A DNA stretch of 8,088 nt from an uncultured Bacilli bacterium (GTDB lineage Bacteria > Bacillota_I > Bacilli_A > RF39 > UBA660), in the NCBI GenBank assembly GCA_944358495.1, contig CALVRF010000060.1, forward strand, positions 1-8,088, written 5' to 3'. The notes below the pieces were generated by a model that did no database searches, was not told where the DNA came from, and was given only the letters and a program-made list of their open reading frames with translations. Positions within the stretch are counted from its first letter, which is position 1. Every line of letters starts with the position of its first letter. Shown here in pieces: positions 1-6,422 of this stretch. The translations under genes were made by a program, and so were the position numbers.

Positions 1-174
1 ACCATTTTTATTGGCTTCTGTTACATTAGTTATTCTTATATCCCAATTACTATTTATTGAGCTTGTTCCTTTGATATCGAGATTGGTTCTAAAAGCTGCA
101 TAGCCTGATGCCATCACAAATAGTAGTCCTATCATTGATATTATTATTATTCTTTTCTTTTTTCTCTCTCTCAT
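1..174 (-). CDS. Exported or membrane-anchored protein with GYAAF-type N-terminus (partial, N-terminal 58 residues)
   Basis: Unrecognised surface or secreted protein, cut by the window edge. The frame is open from the ATG at 172-174 to base 1. A lysine/arginine-rich start (MRERKKKR) leads into a hydrophobic segment at about residues 9-27, then SGYAAFRTNLDIKG and a polar stretch containing NSNWDIRITNV. This is the layout of a signal peptide or N-terminal membrane anchor. The GYAAFxTNLxI stretch closely matches residues 29-39 of the leucine-rich-repeat protein at 6710-7687, so the two share an export signal type that recalls SipW-dependent signal peptides; that link is inference. The start is supported by TAAGGTGG at 183-190, 8 bases upstream. 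It is divergent from the tandem helix-turn-helix regulator at 404-838, and two candidate promoters lie in between. The mature domain is out of view, so no function is assigned. Confidence 0.8.
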   Translation of the reverse strand, partial: MRERKKKRIIIISMIGLLFVMASGYAAFRTNLDIKGTSSINSNWDIRITNVTEANKNG

Positions 175-207
175 TGTTACACCCACCTTAAAATATTCAT
201 TTATTTT

Positions 208-237
208 ATTATGCTATTTTTATTCATATAATGACAA
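208..237 (-). promoter_or_regulatory. Candidate proximal promoter of the left-edge exported-protein gene
   Basis: On the minus strand, TTGTCA (232-237) and CATAAT (208-213) are separated by 18 bp, each matching the sigma-A consensus at 5 of 6 positions. Transcription would start near 201, giving a leader of about 27 nt with the ribosome site at 183-190. It competes with the distal extended -10 at 323-331, and the sequence alone does not say which is used. Confidence 0.45.
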
Positions 238-322
238 TATGCTTTATTGGTTTGTAAATCACTTTTAGTATTAACAATGATCCATTTTATTCATTCTTGC
301 CAATACCCTATCTTATATTTTC

Positions 323-331
323 ATTATACCA
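323..331 (-). promoter_or_regulatory. Candidate distal extended -10 promoter of the left-edge exported-protein gene
   Basis: The minus strand reads TGGTATAAT, an exact -10 hexamer with the TGn extension. No good -35 lies at 16-18 bp, which is tolerated for extended -10 promoters. Transcription would start near 316 and leave a leader of about 140 nt. The -10 hexamer lies largely inside the palindrome at 324-347, so a protein bound there would block it. Confidence 0.45.
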
Positions 332-347
332 CAATTTTGTCGTATAA
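324..347. promoter_or_regulatory. Near-perfect palindromic operator candidate in the divergent intergenic region
   Basis: Left arm TTATACCACAA (324-334) and right arm TTGTCGTATAA (337-347) flank a TT centre. They are inverted copies at 10 of 11 positions; the only mismatch is C330 against C341. The element overlaps the minus-strand -10 at 323-328 and the candidate plus-strand -35 at 337-342, so one bound repressor could control both directions. The adjacent tandem XRE protein is the obvious candidate binder (inference). As RNA it would have a 2-base loop and no following T-run, which argues against a terminator. Confidence 0.65.
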
Positions 348-366
348 AATAGCAATAAATTATAAA
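337..366 (+). promoter_or_regulatory. Candidate promoter of the tandem helix-turn-helix regulator
   Basis: TTGTCG (337-342), an 18-bp spacer and TATAAA (361-366) form a moderate sigma-A match, with transcription expected near 373. The -35 lies inside the right arm of the palindrome at 324-347, which would allow autoregulation. An alternative -10, TATAAA at 343-348, lacks a convincing -35. Confidence 0.4.
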
Positions 367-403
367 AATTAAATATCTCGTTACAATTTTTATAGGTGAT
401 AAC

Positions 404-838
404 ATGGAATTTAAAAGAATAAAAGCCATCAGAGAGGATCATGACTTAACTCAAAGTAAAATAGCAACAATACTAAACACTAATCGTAGTGCTTACTCGT
501 TATGGGAATTAGGCATTAACACCATCCCGTTAAATAAGTTAAATGACTTTTCCAATTATTTTAACTTAAGTATTGATTATATTCTCGGTATAACCAATGT
601 CAAAAAATACACCCTAGTTAATAAAAATATTGATATCAATGTTTTAGCTAAAAGATTAAAACAAGTAAGAAAAAAAGAAAATAAAACTCAAGAAAACATT
701 GCCACTTTACTAAATACTACCCACTCTACTTGGAGCGCTTACGAAAATAAAAAAGTTTTAATTCCCACCATCTTTATCTGGAAATTTGCTAAAGAATATA
801 ACTGTTCTATTGACTGGCTATGTGGTAAAATCAACTAA
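404..838 (+). CDS. Transcriptional regulator with two tandem XRE-type helix-turn-helix domains
   Basis: Cytoplasmic DNA-binding protein of 144 aa. It consists of two copies of one Cro/C1-type domain joined by a short linker. Copy 1 covers about residues 1-64, with the helix-turn-helix at 15-37 (LTQSKIATILNTNRSAY). Copy 2 covers about 78-144, with the helix-turn-helix at 95-117 (TQENIATLLNTTHSTW). Both end alike, SIDYILGITN and SIDWLCGKIN, which shows internal duplication. XRE repressors usually bind as dimers, so a fused pair could act as a single-chain pseudo-dimer (inference). The ATG at 404 follows AGGTGA (394-399). It is divergent from the exported-protein gene at 1-174 and convergent with serS. 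The palindrome between the divergent genes is the likely target, giving repression of itself and its neighbour. It has no sensor or protease domain, so the inducing signal is unknown. Confidence 0.85.
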   Translation: MEFKRIKAIREDHDLTQSKIATILNTNRSAYSLWELGINTIPLNKLNDFSNYFNLSIDYILGITNVKKYTLVNKNIDINVLAKRLKQVRKKENKTQENIATLLNTTHSTWSAYENKKVLIPTIFIWKFAKEYNCSIDWLCGKIN

Positions 839-870
839 AAAATATCAAAGATAAACTCCTTGATATTTTT
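837..870. terminator. Bidirectional terminator between convergent regulator and serS
   Basis: AAAAATATCAA (837-847) and TTGATATTTTT (860-870) form a perfect 11-bp stem with a 12-base loop. T-rich sequence follows on the plus strand (ATTTTAT) and the minus strand ends in T-rich sequence in the other direction. The stem overlaps both stop codons, TAA at 836-838 (+) and 869-871 (-). The stem is AT-rich, so efficiency is uncertain. Confidence 0.75.
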
Positions 871-2146
871 ATTTTATAACTTCCATGCCACCCATATAAG
901 GTCTTAAGGCTTCCGGAATTTTAATGCTGCCATCTTCTTGATAGTTATTTTCTAAGAAAGCAATTAAACCTCGAGGCGTAGCTAGAACTGTATTATTTAA
1001 AGTTGTTACATATTCATTACCATGACTAGTTTTCATTCTAATGCCTAATCTTCTAGCCTGGGCATCACCTAAAATTGAACAAGAACCAACCTCAAAATAT
1101 TTTTTCTGTCTTGGACTCCAAGCTTCGACATCACAAGATTTAACCTTTAAATCAGCCAAATCCCCACTACAACATTCCAAAGTTCTCACTGGTATATCTA
1201 AACTTCTAAAAAATTCCACCGTATACTGCCACATTTTATTGTACCAGTCCATGCCATCTTCCGGTTTACATAAAACAATCATTTCCTCTTTTTCAAATTG
1301 ATGAACTCGGTATAATCCTCTTTCCTCAATACCATGTGCACCAACCTCTTTTCTAAAGCAAGGAGAATAAGAAGTCATGGCAATCGGTAATTCTTCTTCT
1401 TTAATAATTTCACCCTTAAACTTACCAATCATTGAATGTTCACTAGTTCCAATTAAGTATAAATCTTCGCCCTCAATTTTATACATCATTGCATCCATTT
1501 CTTCAAAACTCATAACTCCGCTAACCACATCTTCCCTAATCATAAAAGGTGGAATCGCATAAGTAAATCCTTTATCAATCATAAAATCACGAGCATAACT
1601 AAGCATAGCTGAATGTAGTCTTGCAATATCGCCCATCAAATAATAAAAGCCATTCCCACTAGTGCGTCCCGCACTTTCTTTATCTAAACCATTAAATTGG
1701 ACGCAAATATCCGCATGATAAGGAATTTCATAATCTGGAACAAATGGCTCACCAAATTTTTCATTTTCTACATTTTTCGTATCATCTTCACCAATCGGTA
1801 CAGATGCATCCATAATATTTGGAATAACCATCATTTTTTCTTTTATTTGTTTATTACATTCTTCTTCAATCTTTTCATATTCTAATATTTTATCATTATA
1901 ACCCTTAATTTCATTCTTAATTTTTAAAGCTTCATCTTTTTTAGCCTCGCGCATTAATTTTCCAATTAAAGCACTCTTCTCATTTTTTAAAGCTCTTAAA
2001 TTATCGCCTTCTTTTTTGGCTTCACGGCCTTTAATATCTAGTTCATAGACTTCATCAACTAAAGGTAATTTATGGTCTTGAAACTTCTTTTTAATGTTTT
2101 CTTTAACTAATTCTTTGTTTTCTCTAATAAGTTTAATATCTATCAT
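869..2146 (-). CDS. serS: Serine--tRNA ligase (seryl-tRNA synthetase)
   Basis: Class II synthetase charging tRNA-Ser (and tRNA-Sec where present) with serine through seryl-adenylate. At 425 aa it is full length. Residues 1-110 form the basic, charged coiled-coil arm that binds the long variable arm of tRNA-Ser. The catalytic core follows: TSE at 234-236 in the serine-binding position, motif 2 at about 262-289 (SPCFRKEVGAHG ... RVHQFEKEEM), the FEVGSCS segment at 351-357, and motif 3 at 383-401 (LNNTVLATPRGLIAFLENN, with R392). Motif 2 has GIEERGLYR where most bacterial enzymes have GRDTRGL. The LECCSGDLADLKVKSCDVEAW stretch is also distinctive, so this belongs to a divergent SerRS subgroup. 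The ATG at 2144-2146 follows AGAGGG and lies inside the end of the upstream coiled-coil gene (14-bp overlap). Both are controlled by the serine T-box at 2660-2859. Confidence 0.97.
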   Translation of the reverse strand: MIDIKLIRENKELVKENIKKKFQDHKLPLVDEVYELDIKGREAKKEGDNLRALKNEKSALIGKLMREAKKDEALKIKNEIKGYNDKILEYEKIEEECNKQIKEKMMVIPNIMDASVPIGEDDTKNVENEKFGEPFVPDYEIPYHADICVQFNGLDKESAGRTSGNGFYYLMGDIARLHSAMLSYARDFMIDKGFTYAIPPFMIREDVVSGVMSFEEMDAMMYKIEGEDLYLIGTSEHSMIGKFKGEIIKEEELPIAMTSYSPCFRKEVGAHGIEERGLYRVHQFEKEEMIVLCKPEDGMDWYNKMWQYTVEFFRSLDIPVRTLECCSGDLADLKVKSCDVEAWSPRQKKYFEVGSCSILGDAQARRLGIRMKTSHGNEYVTTLNNTVLATPRGLIAFLENNYQEDGSIKIPEALRPYMGGMEVIK

Positions 2147-2639
2147 TTTTATTCCCTCTTTCTAATATTTTTTCGTCAGAATCTTTGATAACCGAAGTAT
2201 CACGTTCAATATAAGCCTCGTCTAATTGTCTATCAATATCAGCAATTTCTTCATCAATTTCCGTATTCCGCGATACAAAGTCTTCACGTCTTTCCTCATA
2301 ATAACTAATGCATCCCGAGGCTACTTTTTTTCGGTGAAGAACCTTTTTTCGCTTATCATGTAATTCCTTAATTCGTTTTTTACTATAGCTATTAAATAGT
2401 GAATCATCAAACATCTTTAAAGGAAATGACGATTCCTCAGAAAAATCATTAAGCCTTTCATAAGAATCTATCTGTCTTTGATACACAATAGCATAAGCAT
2501 TATTTTGCATATACAAATTAGTAAAATAAGAAATCTTTTGCTCATAAAGTTTTATTTTTTCTAAGTTGCTTGCTTTTTCTTCCTCTAATTTCGCTTTATC
2601 GTGCAAAAGCTCCTCAATAATTTCTAATAACCCTTCCAT
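2133..2639 (-). CDS. Unrecognised coiled-coil protein co-transcribed with serS
   Basis: A 168-aa highly charged, cytoplasmic protein that I do not recognise. Residues 1-40 (EIIEELLHDKAKLEEEKAS onward) and about 85-150 (KKRIKELHDKRKKVLHRKK and IDEEIADIDRQLDEAYIER) have the heptad-like leucine/isoleucine and Glu/Lys pattern of coiled coils. An aromatic-rich stretch lies between them. No membrane segment, signal peptide or catalytic motif is visible. The ATG at 2637-2639 is chosen because AAGGTGA (2645-2651) precedes it at 5 bases. A TTG five codons upstream in the same frame would place that site inside the gene. It is the first gene after the serine T-box, and its 3' end overlaps the serS start by 14 bp. 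Tight co-expression with SerRS suggests translational coupling and perhaps a role in tRNA-Ser or serine stress, but that is inference. Confidence 0.85.
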   Translation of the reverse strand: MEGLLEIIEELLHDKAKLEEEKASNLEKIKLYEQKISYFTNLYMQNNAYAIVYQRQIDSYERLNDFSEESSFPLKMFDDSLFNSYSKKRIKELHDKRKKVLHRKKVASGCISYYEERREDFVSRNTEIDEEIADIDRQLDEAYIERDTSVIKDSDEKILERGNKNDRY

Positions 2640-2659
2640 ATCTATCACCTTCAAAAAAA

Positions 2660-2859
2660 CAAAAAAACTATGAATTATAGGAGCGTTCTAAACGCGGTAC
2701 CATCCTATTTCATAGTCTTAATTACGATAACGGTTTTACCCGGGAATTGATTAAATTCCGCTCCAAAGTAGATTCATATAAGCTTTATATTAGTTTCCAC
2801 CAACCACTAACTCTCTATTAATAAAACACTTATATTACTAGTCTTCATCAACACTTTCT
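2660..2859 (-). promoter_or_regulatory. T-box riboswitch, serine-specific (specifier UCU), upstream of the coiled-coil gene and serS
   Basis: The minus-strand leader has T-box landmarks in the right order. The GATGAAGA and AGTA elements come first. AGAGAG and GGTTGGTGGAAA follow, with an apical helix TTAGT/ACTAA. Next is GAA-UCU-ACTTTGGAGC, where UCU (2770-2772) sits in the specifier position directly after GAA. A GGAATT/AATTCC hairpin (stem III) comes before the T-box sequence TGGTACCGCG (2693-2702). The antiterminator is visible as ATAGGA/TCCTAT plus GCGTT/AACGC around a 7-nt bulge TGGTACC that holds UGGU for pairing with the tRNA 3' end. UCU is a serine codon, in agreement with serS downstream. 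Binding of uncharged tRNA-Ser should favour antitermination and read-through into both genes. Confidence 0.95.
2661..2716 (-). terminator. Terminator/antiterminator segment of the serine T-box
   Basis: The arm at 2703-2716 (ACTATGAA then ATAGGA on the minus strand) can pair with 2667-2682 (TCCTAT, AA bulge, TTCATAGT). The stem ends directly at seven Ts (2667-2661), and a second T7 run follows at 2659-2653. The inner ATAGGA/TCCTAT pairing belongs to the antiterminator. The exact boundary between the two mutually exclusive folds needs a folding calculation. Confidence 0.75.
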
Positions 2860-2865
2860 AAGTAA

Positions 2866-2894
2866 ATTCTAACATACAAAATTTTATAAGTCAA
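2866..2894 (-). promoter_or_regulatory. Promoter of the T-box/serS operon
   Basis: TTGACT (2889-2894), a 17-bp spacer and TAGAAT (2866-2871) on the minus strand match sigma-A at 5 of 6 positions each. A TG one base upstream of the -10 adds an extended element. Transcription should begin near 2859, just before T-box stem I. The -35 overlaps the TGA stop codon of the upstream cation-transporter gene (2891-2893). Confidence 0.85.
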
Positions 2895-3754
2895 CCACTA
2901 TAAGGATTGACATGAATTATTATATGGTCTATTTTATCATCAAACTTTTTGAGTTTAGCTTCAATTTTCTCTAAAATATTATGCACATCTTTAAGCATCA
3001 TCTTCTCATCCATACTAACTTCACAGTTAATATGATAAACTGGCCCATACTTCAAAATAATTAGTGAATCAATCGCCATAATCTCTTTAAAACTCATAAT
3101 CAGTTTAAAAATTTGATTCCAATAATTCTTATCAGTAACTTGTTCACCAACTAAATTACTAATGTTTTCCCTAAGAATATTATAGGCAATTCTCACCACT
3201 AATATACCGACAATAATCATTGCTACTGTATCAGCATAAATAAATATCGGATTAATTTTTCCTAGTTGCGCCATTAAAATGGAAATAAATACGATACCGG
3301 AACTAATCACATCGGAAAAACTTTCACTACCAGAAGCGATTAAAATGTTACTATGATATTTTTTCCCTTTATATAAAATATACTTAGATAAAATTAATTT
3401 CGCTAAAATCACTATTAAAGTAACAATAGATACATAAATACTTGGGATTTCTCTTTTACCACATATAGCTTCATAAAATATCATTACTCCCATCGCCATA
3501 ACAATAACTCCAATGACTAAACAAGTAAGATATTCTATCTTTCCATGTCCTAAAGGATGCTTATCATCAGCCGGCTTAGATGAAAGTTTACTTCCAGCAA
3601 TCGCAAATATATCCGTCAACGTATCACTAAAGGAATGAAGTCCATCCGCAATTAAAGCTCCTGAAGAACCAATTAACCCCGAAACAATCTTCACCACCGA
3701 TAAACTAACATTTGTTATAAAGCTTTTAAGTAAAACACTAGTAACTAAACTCAT
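2891..3754 (-). CDS. Cation diffusion facilitator (CDF) family divalent metal-cation transporter
   Basis: Inner-membrane antiporter of 287 aa that exports divalent metal ions (Zn, Mn, Fe, Co or Cd in the family) in exchange for protons. The usual CDF layout of six membrane segments spans about residues 7-195. The cytoplasmic domain follows, with HINCEVSMD (241-249) and HIIIHVNP (277-284), the conserved metal-binding dimerisation fold. The loop DDKHPLGHGKIE (63-74) after TM2 is a family hallmark. The transport site pairs H40-xxx-D44 in TM2 (ADGLHSFSD) with E144-xxx-D148 in TM5 (SGSESFSD). The family position of E144 is usually histidine or aspartate, so metal preference cannot be read off safely. 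The ATG follows GGGTGG. The gene begins 27 bp after the polA stop with no promoter or terminator between, so it is probably in the polA transcript. Confidence 0.93.
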   Translation of the reverse strand: MSLVTSVLLKSFITNVSLSVVKIVSGLIGSSGALIADGLHSFSDTLTDIFAIAGSKLSSKPADDKHPLGHGKIEYLTCLVIGVIVMAMGVMIFYEAICGKREIPSIYVSIVTLIVILAKLILSKYILYKGKKYHSNILIASGSESFSDVISSGIVFISILMAQLGKINPIFIYADTVAMIIVGILVVRIAYNILRENISNLVGEQVTDKNYWNQIFKLIMSFKEIMAIDSLIILKYGPVYHINCEVSMDEKMMLKDVHNILEKIEAKLKKFDDKIDHIIIHVNPYSG

Positions 3755-3781
3755 TTTACCACCCGAATTATTATATTCTTT

Positions 3782-6361
3782 TTATTTGGTATCGAACCAA
3801 TTTTTACCATAATTAACATCAACTTTAAGTGGAACTTCTAACTTATAAACATTTTCCATAATTTCCTTAACTAACTTTTTAACTTCTTCAAGTTCACTTT
3901 CTAAAACATCAAATATCAATTCATCATGCACTTGAATAATCATTTTACTTTGTAAGTTTTTCGCTTTAAAAACTTCATAAACTTTAACCATAGCTAGCTT
4001 AATAATATCCGCACTAGTTCCCTGAATTGGTGTATTTAAAGCAATTCTCTCTCCGCTTTGCCTAATTGTATAAACCGTATTTTTAAGTTCCGGAATATTT
4101 CTTTTACGATGGAATAACGTTCTAACATAGCCTTTTTCTTTAGCCGAAGCTACAATATTATCCATATACTCTTTAATCCCCGGATAAGTCTCTAAATAAG
4201 TATCGATAAACTTCTTCGCATCTACTGCTCTAATTTCCAAATTCTCACCCAAACCAAAACCACTAATACCATAAATAATTCCAAAGTTAACCGCTTTAGC
4301 TACTCTACGCATATCTGGAGTAACTAAACTCACCGGCACTCCAAAAATATCACTAGCCGTTTTCGCATGAATATCTAAATCATCATGAAAAGCCTTTTCT
4401 AAAGCTGGAACATCAGCAATATGAGCCAAAATACGTAGTTCAATTTGCGAATAATCCGCACTTAAAATATAATCAAATTCTGGTACAAAAGCTTTTCTAA
4501 TCATTTTACCAACACTATCTCTAACCGGAATATTTTGTAAATTAGGAGCAATCGAAGAAAGACGACCAGTTCGTGTTAAATTCTGCGTATAAATCGTATG
4601 GATCTTACCATCTATAATCGTTCCCATAAGTCCCTCGATATAAGTCCCATATAGTTTCGATAAAGCCCTATATTCTAAAACCATACCCACAATCGGATGT
4701 TTATCTTTAATCTTGTGCAAAACATCAGCTGCTGTCGAATAACCATTAGTTGTTTTTTTACCATGCGGAAGTCCCAACTTTTCAAACAAAACCTCACTTA
4801 ACTGCACTGGTGAAGCAATATTAAATTCACAGCCCGCACTATTATAAATATCTTTAGTTAAAAGCTCTAATTTTATTTTTATTTCTTCGCCCATTTCTAA
4901 TAATTTATCTTTATCAACCTTCACTCCGGTAAACTCCATATCCGCTAAAACAAAAGCCAAAGGAAATTCTACTTTATCATATAAATCAAAGACCTTTTCA
5001 TCTTTTAATTTGTTGATAAAAAACTCTCTAGTTTCATAAATAAATTTAGCCCTAAAAACCATTGACTTACTAATAACTTCTTCACTCGGCATTTTTAAAT
5101 GAATAAATTTCCCATATATATTTTCATAAAAATCTAAACTTTTACCAATTTCATTAGCTAAATAAGCCATATCATCTTTAACATTATAATCAAGTAAACT
5201 TCCAGCCACCATCGCATCAAAAACAAAATTATTTGTCTCGATACCTTGCCATTTTAAAGCTACTATCACTTTTTTAACATCATAAGTATACTTTGGACAA
5301 GTCCTCAAAAATTCAGGATTTTTCTTCAACACTTCTAAAGGAATAAATGCCGCAATTTTATCATTATATATCCCCATTCCAATGATTGGTGACGTATGGT
5401 AATTAGAACCGAACACCTCCAAACATACTGCCACTGGTTCATCGATATTAAGTTCATTAACATCTTTAATGACTTTAATATCAATTTCTTTTTTTTCAGC
5501 AATTTTATTGTTTTTTTTCAAAAACGAATAAAATTCTAATTCTTCATATAAATGATTAAGTTCATCATTTGGGCCTAAATACAAAGTATCATTAACCTCA
5601 ATATCCATTGGTACATTTTTAACAATCGTTGCCAAATCATAACTCATATAAGCATTATCTTTATCATTAAGTAACTTTTCTTTAAGTTTCCCAGAAATTT
5701 TATCGATATTATTATATATATTATCTAAAGTTCCATATTCTCGCAATAACTTTAAAGCTGTTTTTTCCCCAACACCTTTAACACCCGGAATATTATCTGA
5801 AGCATCACCCATTAATGCTTTTAAATCAATAACATTAATCGGTTTAATACCATACTCAGCTTCAAAACTTTGTTCATTATAACGAATATAATCCTTTTGT
5901 TTTAATAATTTAATATCAATATCCTTACTAATTAATTGTAATAGATCCTTATCACTACTAACAATTGTTCCAATAAAATCTGGATCATCATCACAAAATT
6001 TACTAAATGTTCCAAGAATATCATCAGCCTCATAATTATCAATCTCATAAAATTTGATTCCCATCGCTGTAAGTAATTTTTTAGCCAAGGGAAACTGAAT
6101 TTTAAGTTCATTAGGTGTTTCTACTCTACCACCTTTATAATCATCATATTTTTCATGTCTAAATGTTTTTCCTTTATCAAAAGCCACAATAATATACTGG
6201 GGATTTTCTTCTTTTATTATTTTGTTCATCATATTGGTAAATCCAAACAAAGCATTAGTTGGAAAGCCATTACTATTATTCATAAAATTACCATTATAAG
6301 CCGTCGCATAATAACTTCTAAACATTAAATTATTACCATCTACTAGTATTATCTTTTTCAT
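3782..6361 (-). CDS. polA: DNA polymerase I
   Basis: An 859-aa repair and Okazaki-fragment-maturation polymerase, close in length to the Bacillus enzymes and shorter than E. coli (928). The 5' nuclease domain (1-290) has D8 in ILVDGNN, D62, EADD (111-114), SSDKD (135-139), GDASDN (185-190) and the GVKGVGEKTA helix-hairpin-helix (193-202). The middle domain (about 300-455) keeps the 3'-5' exonuclease fold but not its metal ligands. Motif Exo I reads AVCLEVFG (311-318) instead of DxE, and the Exo II aspartate aligns with a valine (V364), so proofreading is predicted to be absent. The polymerase domain has motif A with D636 (SADYSQIELR), motif B R685/K689/F693/Y697, and motif C HDE (812-814). 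The ATG follows AGAGGTGG (6366-6373). It has its own extended -10 promoter and appears to lead the transcript into the CDF gene. Confidence 0.98.
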   Translation of the reverse strand: MKKIILVDGNNLMFRSYYATAYNGNFMNNSNGFPTNALFGFTNMMNKIIKEENPQYIIVAFDKGKTFRHEKYDDYKGGRVETPNELKIQFPLAKKLLTAMGIKFYEIDNYEADDILGTFSKFCDDDPDFIGTIVSSDKDLLQLISKDIDIKLLKQKDYIRYNEQSFEAEYGIKPINVIDLKALMGDASDNIPGVKGVGEKTALKLLREYGTLDNIYNNIDKISGKLKEKLLNDKDNAYMSYDLATIVKNVPMDIEVNDTLYLGPNDELNHLYEELEFYSFLKKNNKIAEKKEIDIKVIKDVNELNIDEPVAVCLEVFGSNYHTSPIIGMGIYNDKIAAFIPLEVLKKNPEFLRTCPKYTYDVKKVIVALKWQGIETNNFVFDAMVAGSLLDYNVKDDMAYLANEIGKSLDFYENIYGKFIHLKMPSEEVISKSMVFRAKFIYETREFFINKLKDEKVFDLYDKVEFPLAFVLADMEFTGVKVDKDKLLEMGEEIKIKLELLTKDIYNSAGCEFNIASPVQLSEVLFEKLGLPHGKKTTNGYSTAADVLHKIKDKHPIVGMVLEYRALSKLYGTYIEGLMGTIIDGKIHTIYTQNLTRTGRLSSIAPNLQNIPVRDSVGKMIRKAFVPEFDYILSADYSQIELRILAHIADVPALEKAFHDDLDIHAKTASDIFGVPVSLVTPDMRRVAKAVNFGIIYGISGFGLGENLEIRAVDAKKFIDTYLETYPGIKEYMDNIVASAKEKGYVRTLFHRKRNIPELKNTVYTIRQSGERIALNTPIQGTSADIIKLAMVKVYEVFKAKNLQSKMIIQVHDELIFDVLESELEEVKKLVKEIMENVYKLEVPLKVDVNYGKNWFDTK

Positions 6362-6390
6362 TCTTCCACCTCTATTTTCAAGCTATCTCC

Positions 6391-6399
6391 ATTATATCA
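6391..6399 (-). promoter_or_regulatory. Extended -10 promoter of polA
   Basis: The minus strand reads TGATATAAT, an exact TATAAT (6391-6396) with the TGn extension, in the 61-bp gap between the zinc-ribbon gene and polA. No clear -35 is seen at 16-18 bp. Transcription would start near 6384, giving a leader of about 23 nt that includes the ribosome site at 6366-6373. Confidence 0.65.
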
Positions 6400-6422
6400 C
6401 GGATAATAAATTAACACCATAT

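Noticed and set aside
271..294. Seven-codon leader peptide (MNKMDHC) on the minus strand upstream of the left-edge gene
   Set aside because: There is no properly spaced ribosome site, no run of a regulatory amino acid and no attenuator hairpin.
1041..1885. Three open frames of 61-86 codons on the plus strand inside serS
   Set aside because: They lie antisense to a complete, well-conserved synthetase, lack ribosome sites and encode no recognisable domains.
2640..2654. Upstream TTG start for the coiled-coil protein
   Set aside because: It would place the only good ribosome site (AAGGTGA, 2645-2651) inside the gene, and it is directly next to the T-box T-runs. The ATG at 2637-2639 is correctly spaced from that site.
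2773..2782. ATA or TAT just before GAA as the T-box specifier (would mean Ile or Tyr)
   Set aside because: In T-boxes of known structure the specifier follows GAA and precedes A-C-T-T. That position holds UCU, which also agrees with serS downstream.
3782..6361. Possible active 3'-5' proofreading exonuclease in polA
   Set aside because: The Exo I DxE is replaced by CLE, and the Exo II aspartate aligns with valine, as in Bacillus-type polymerases that lack the activity.
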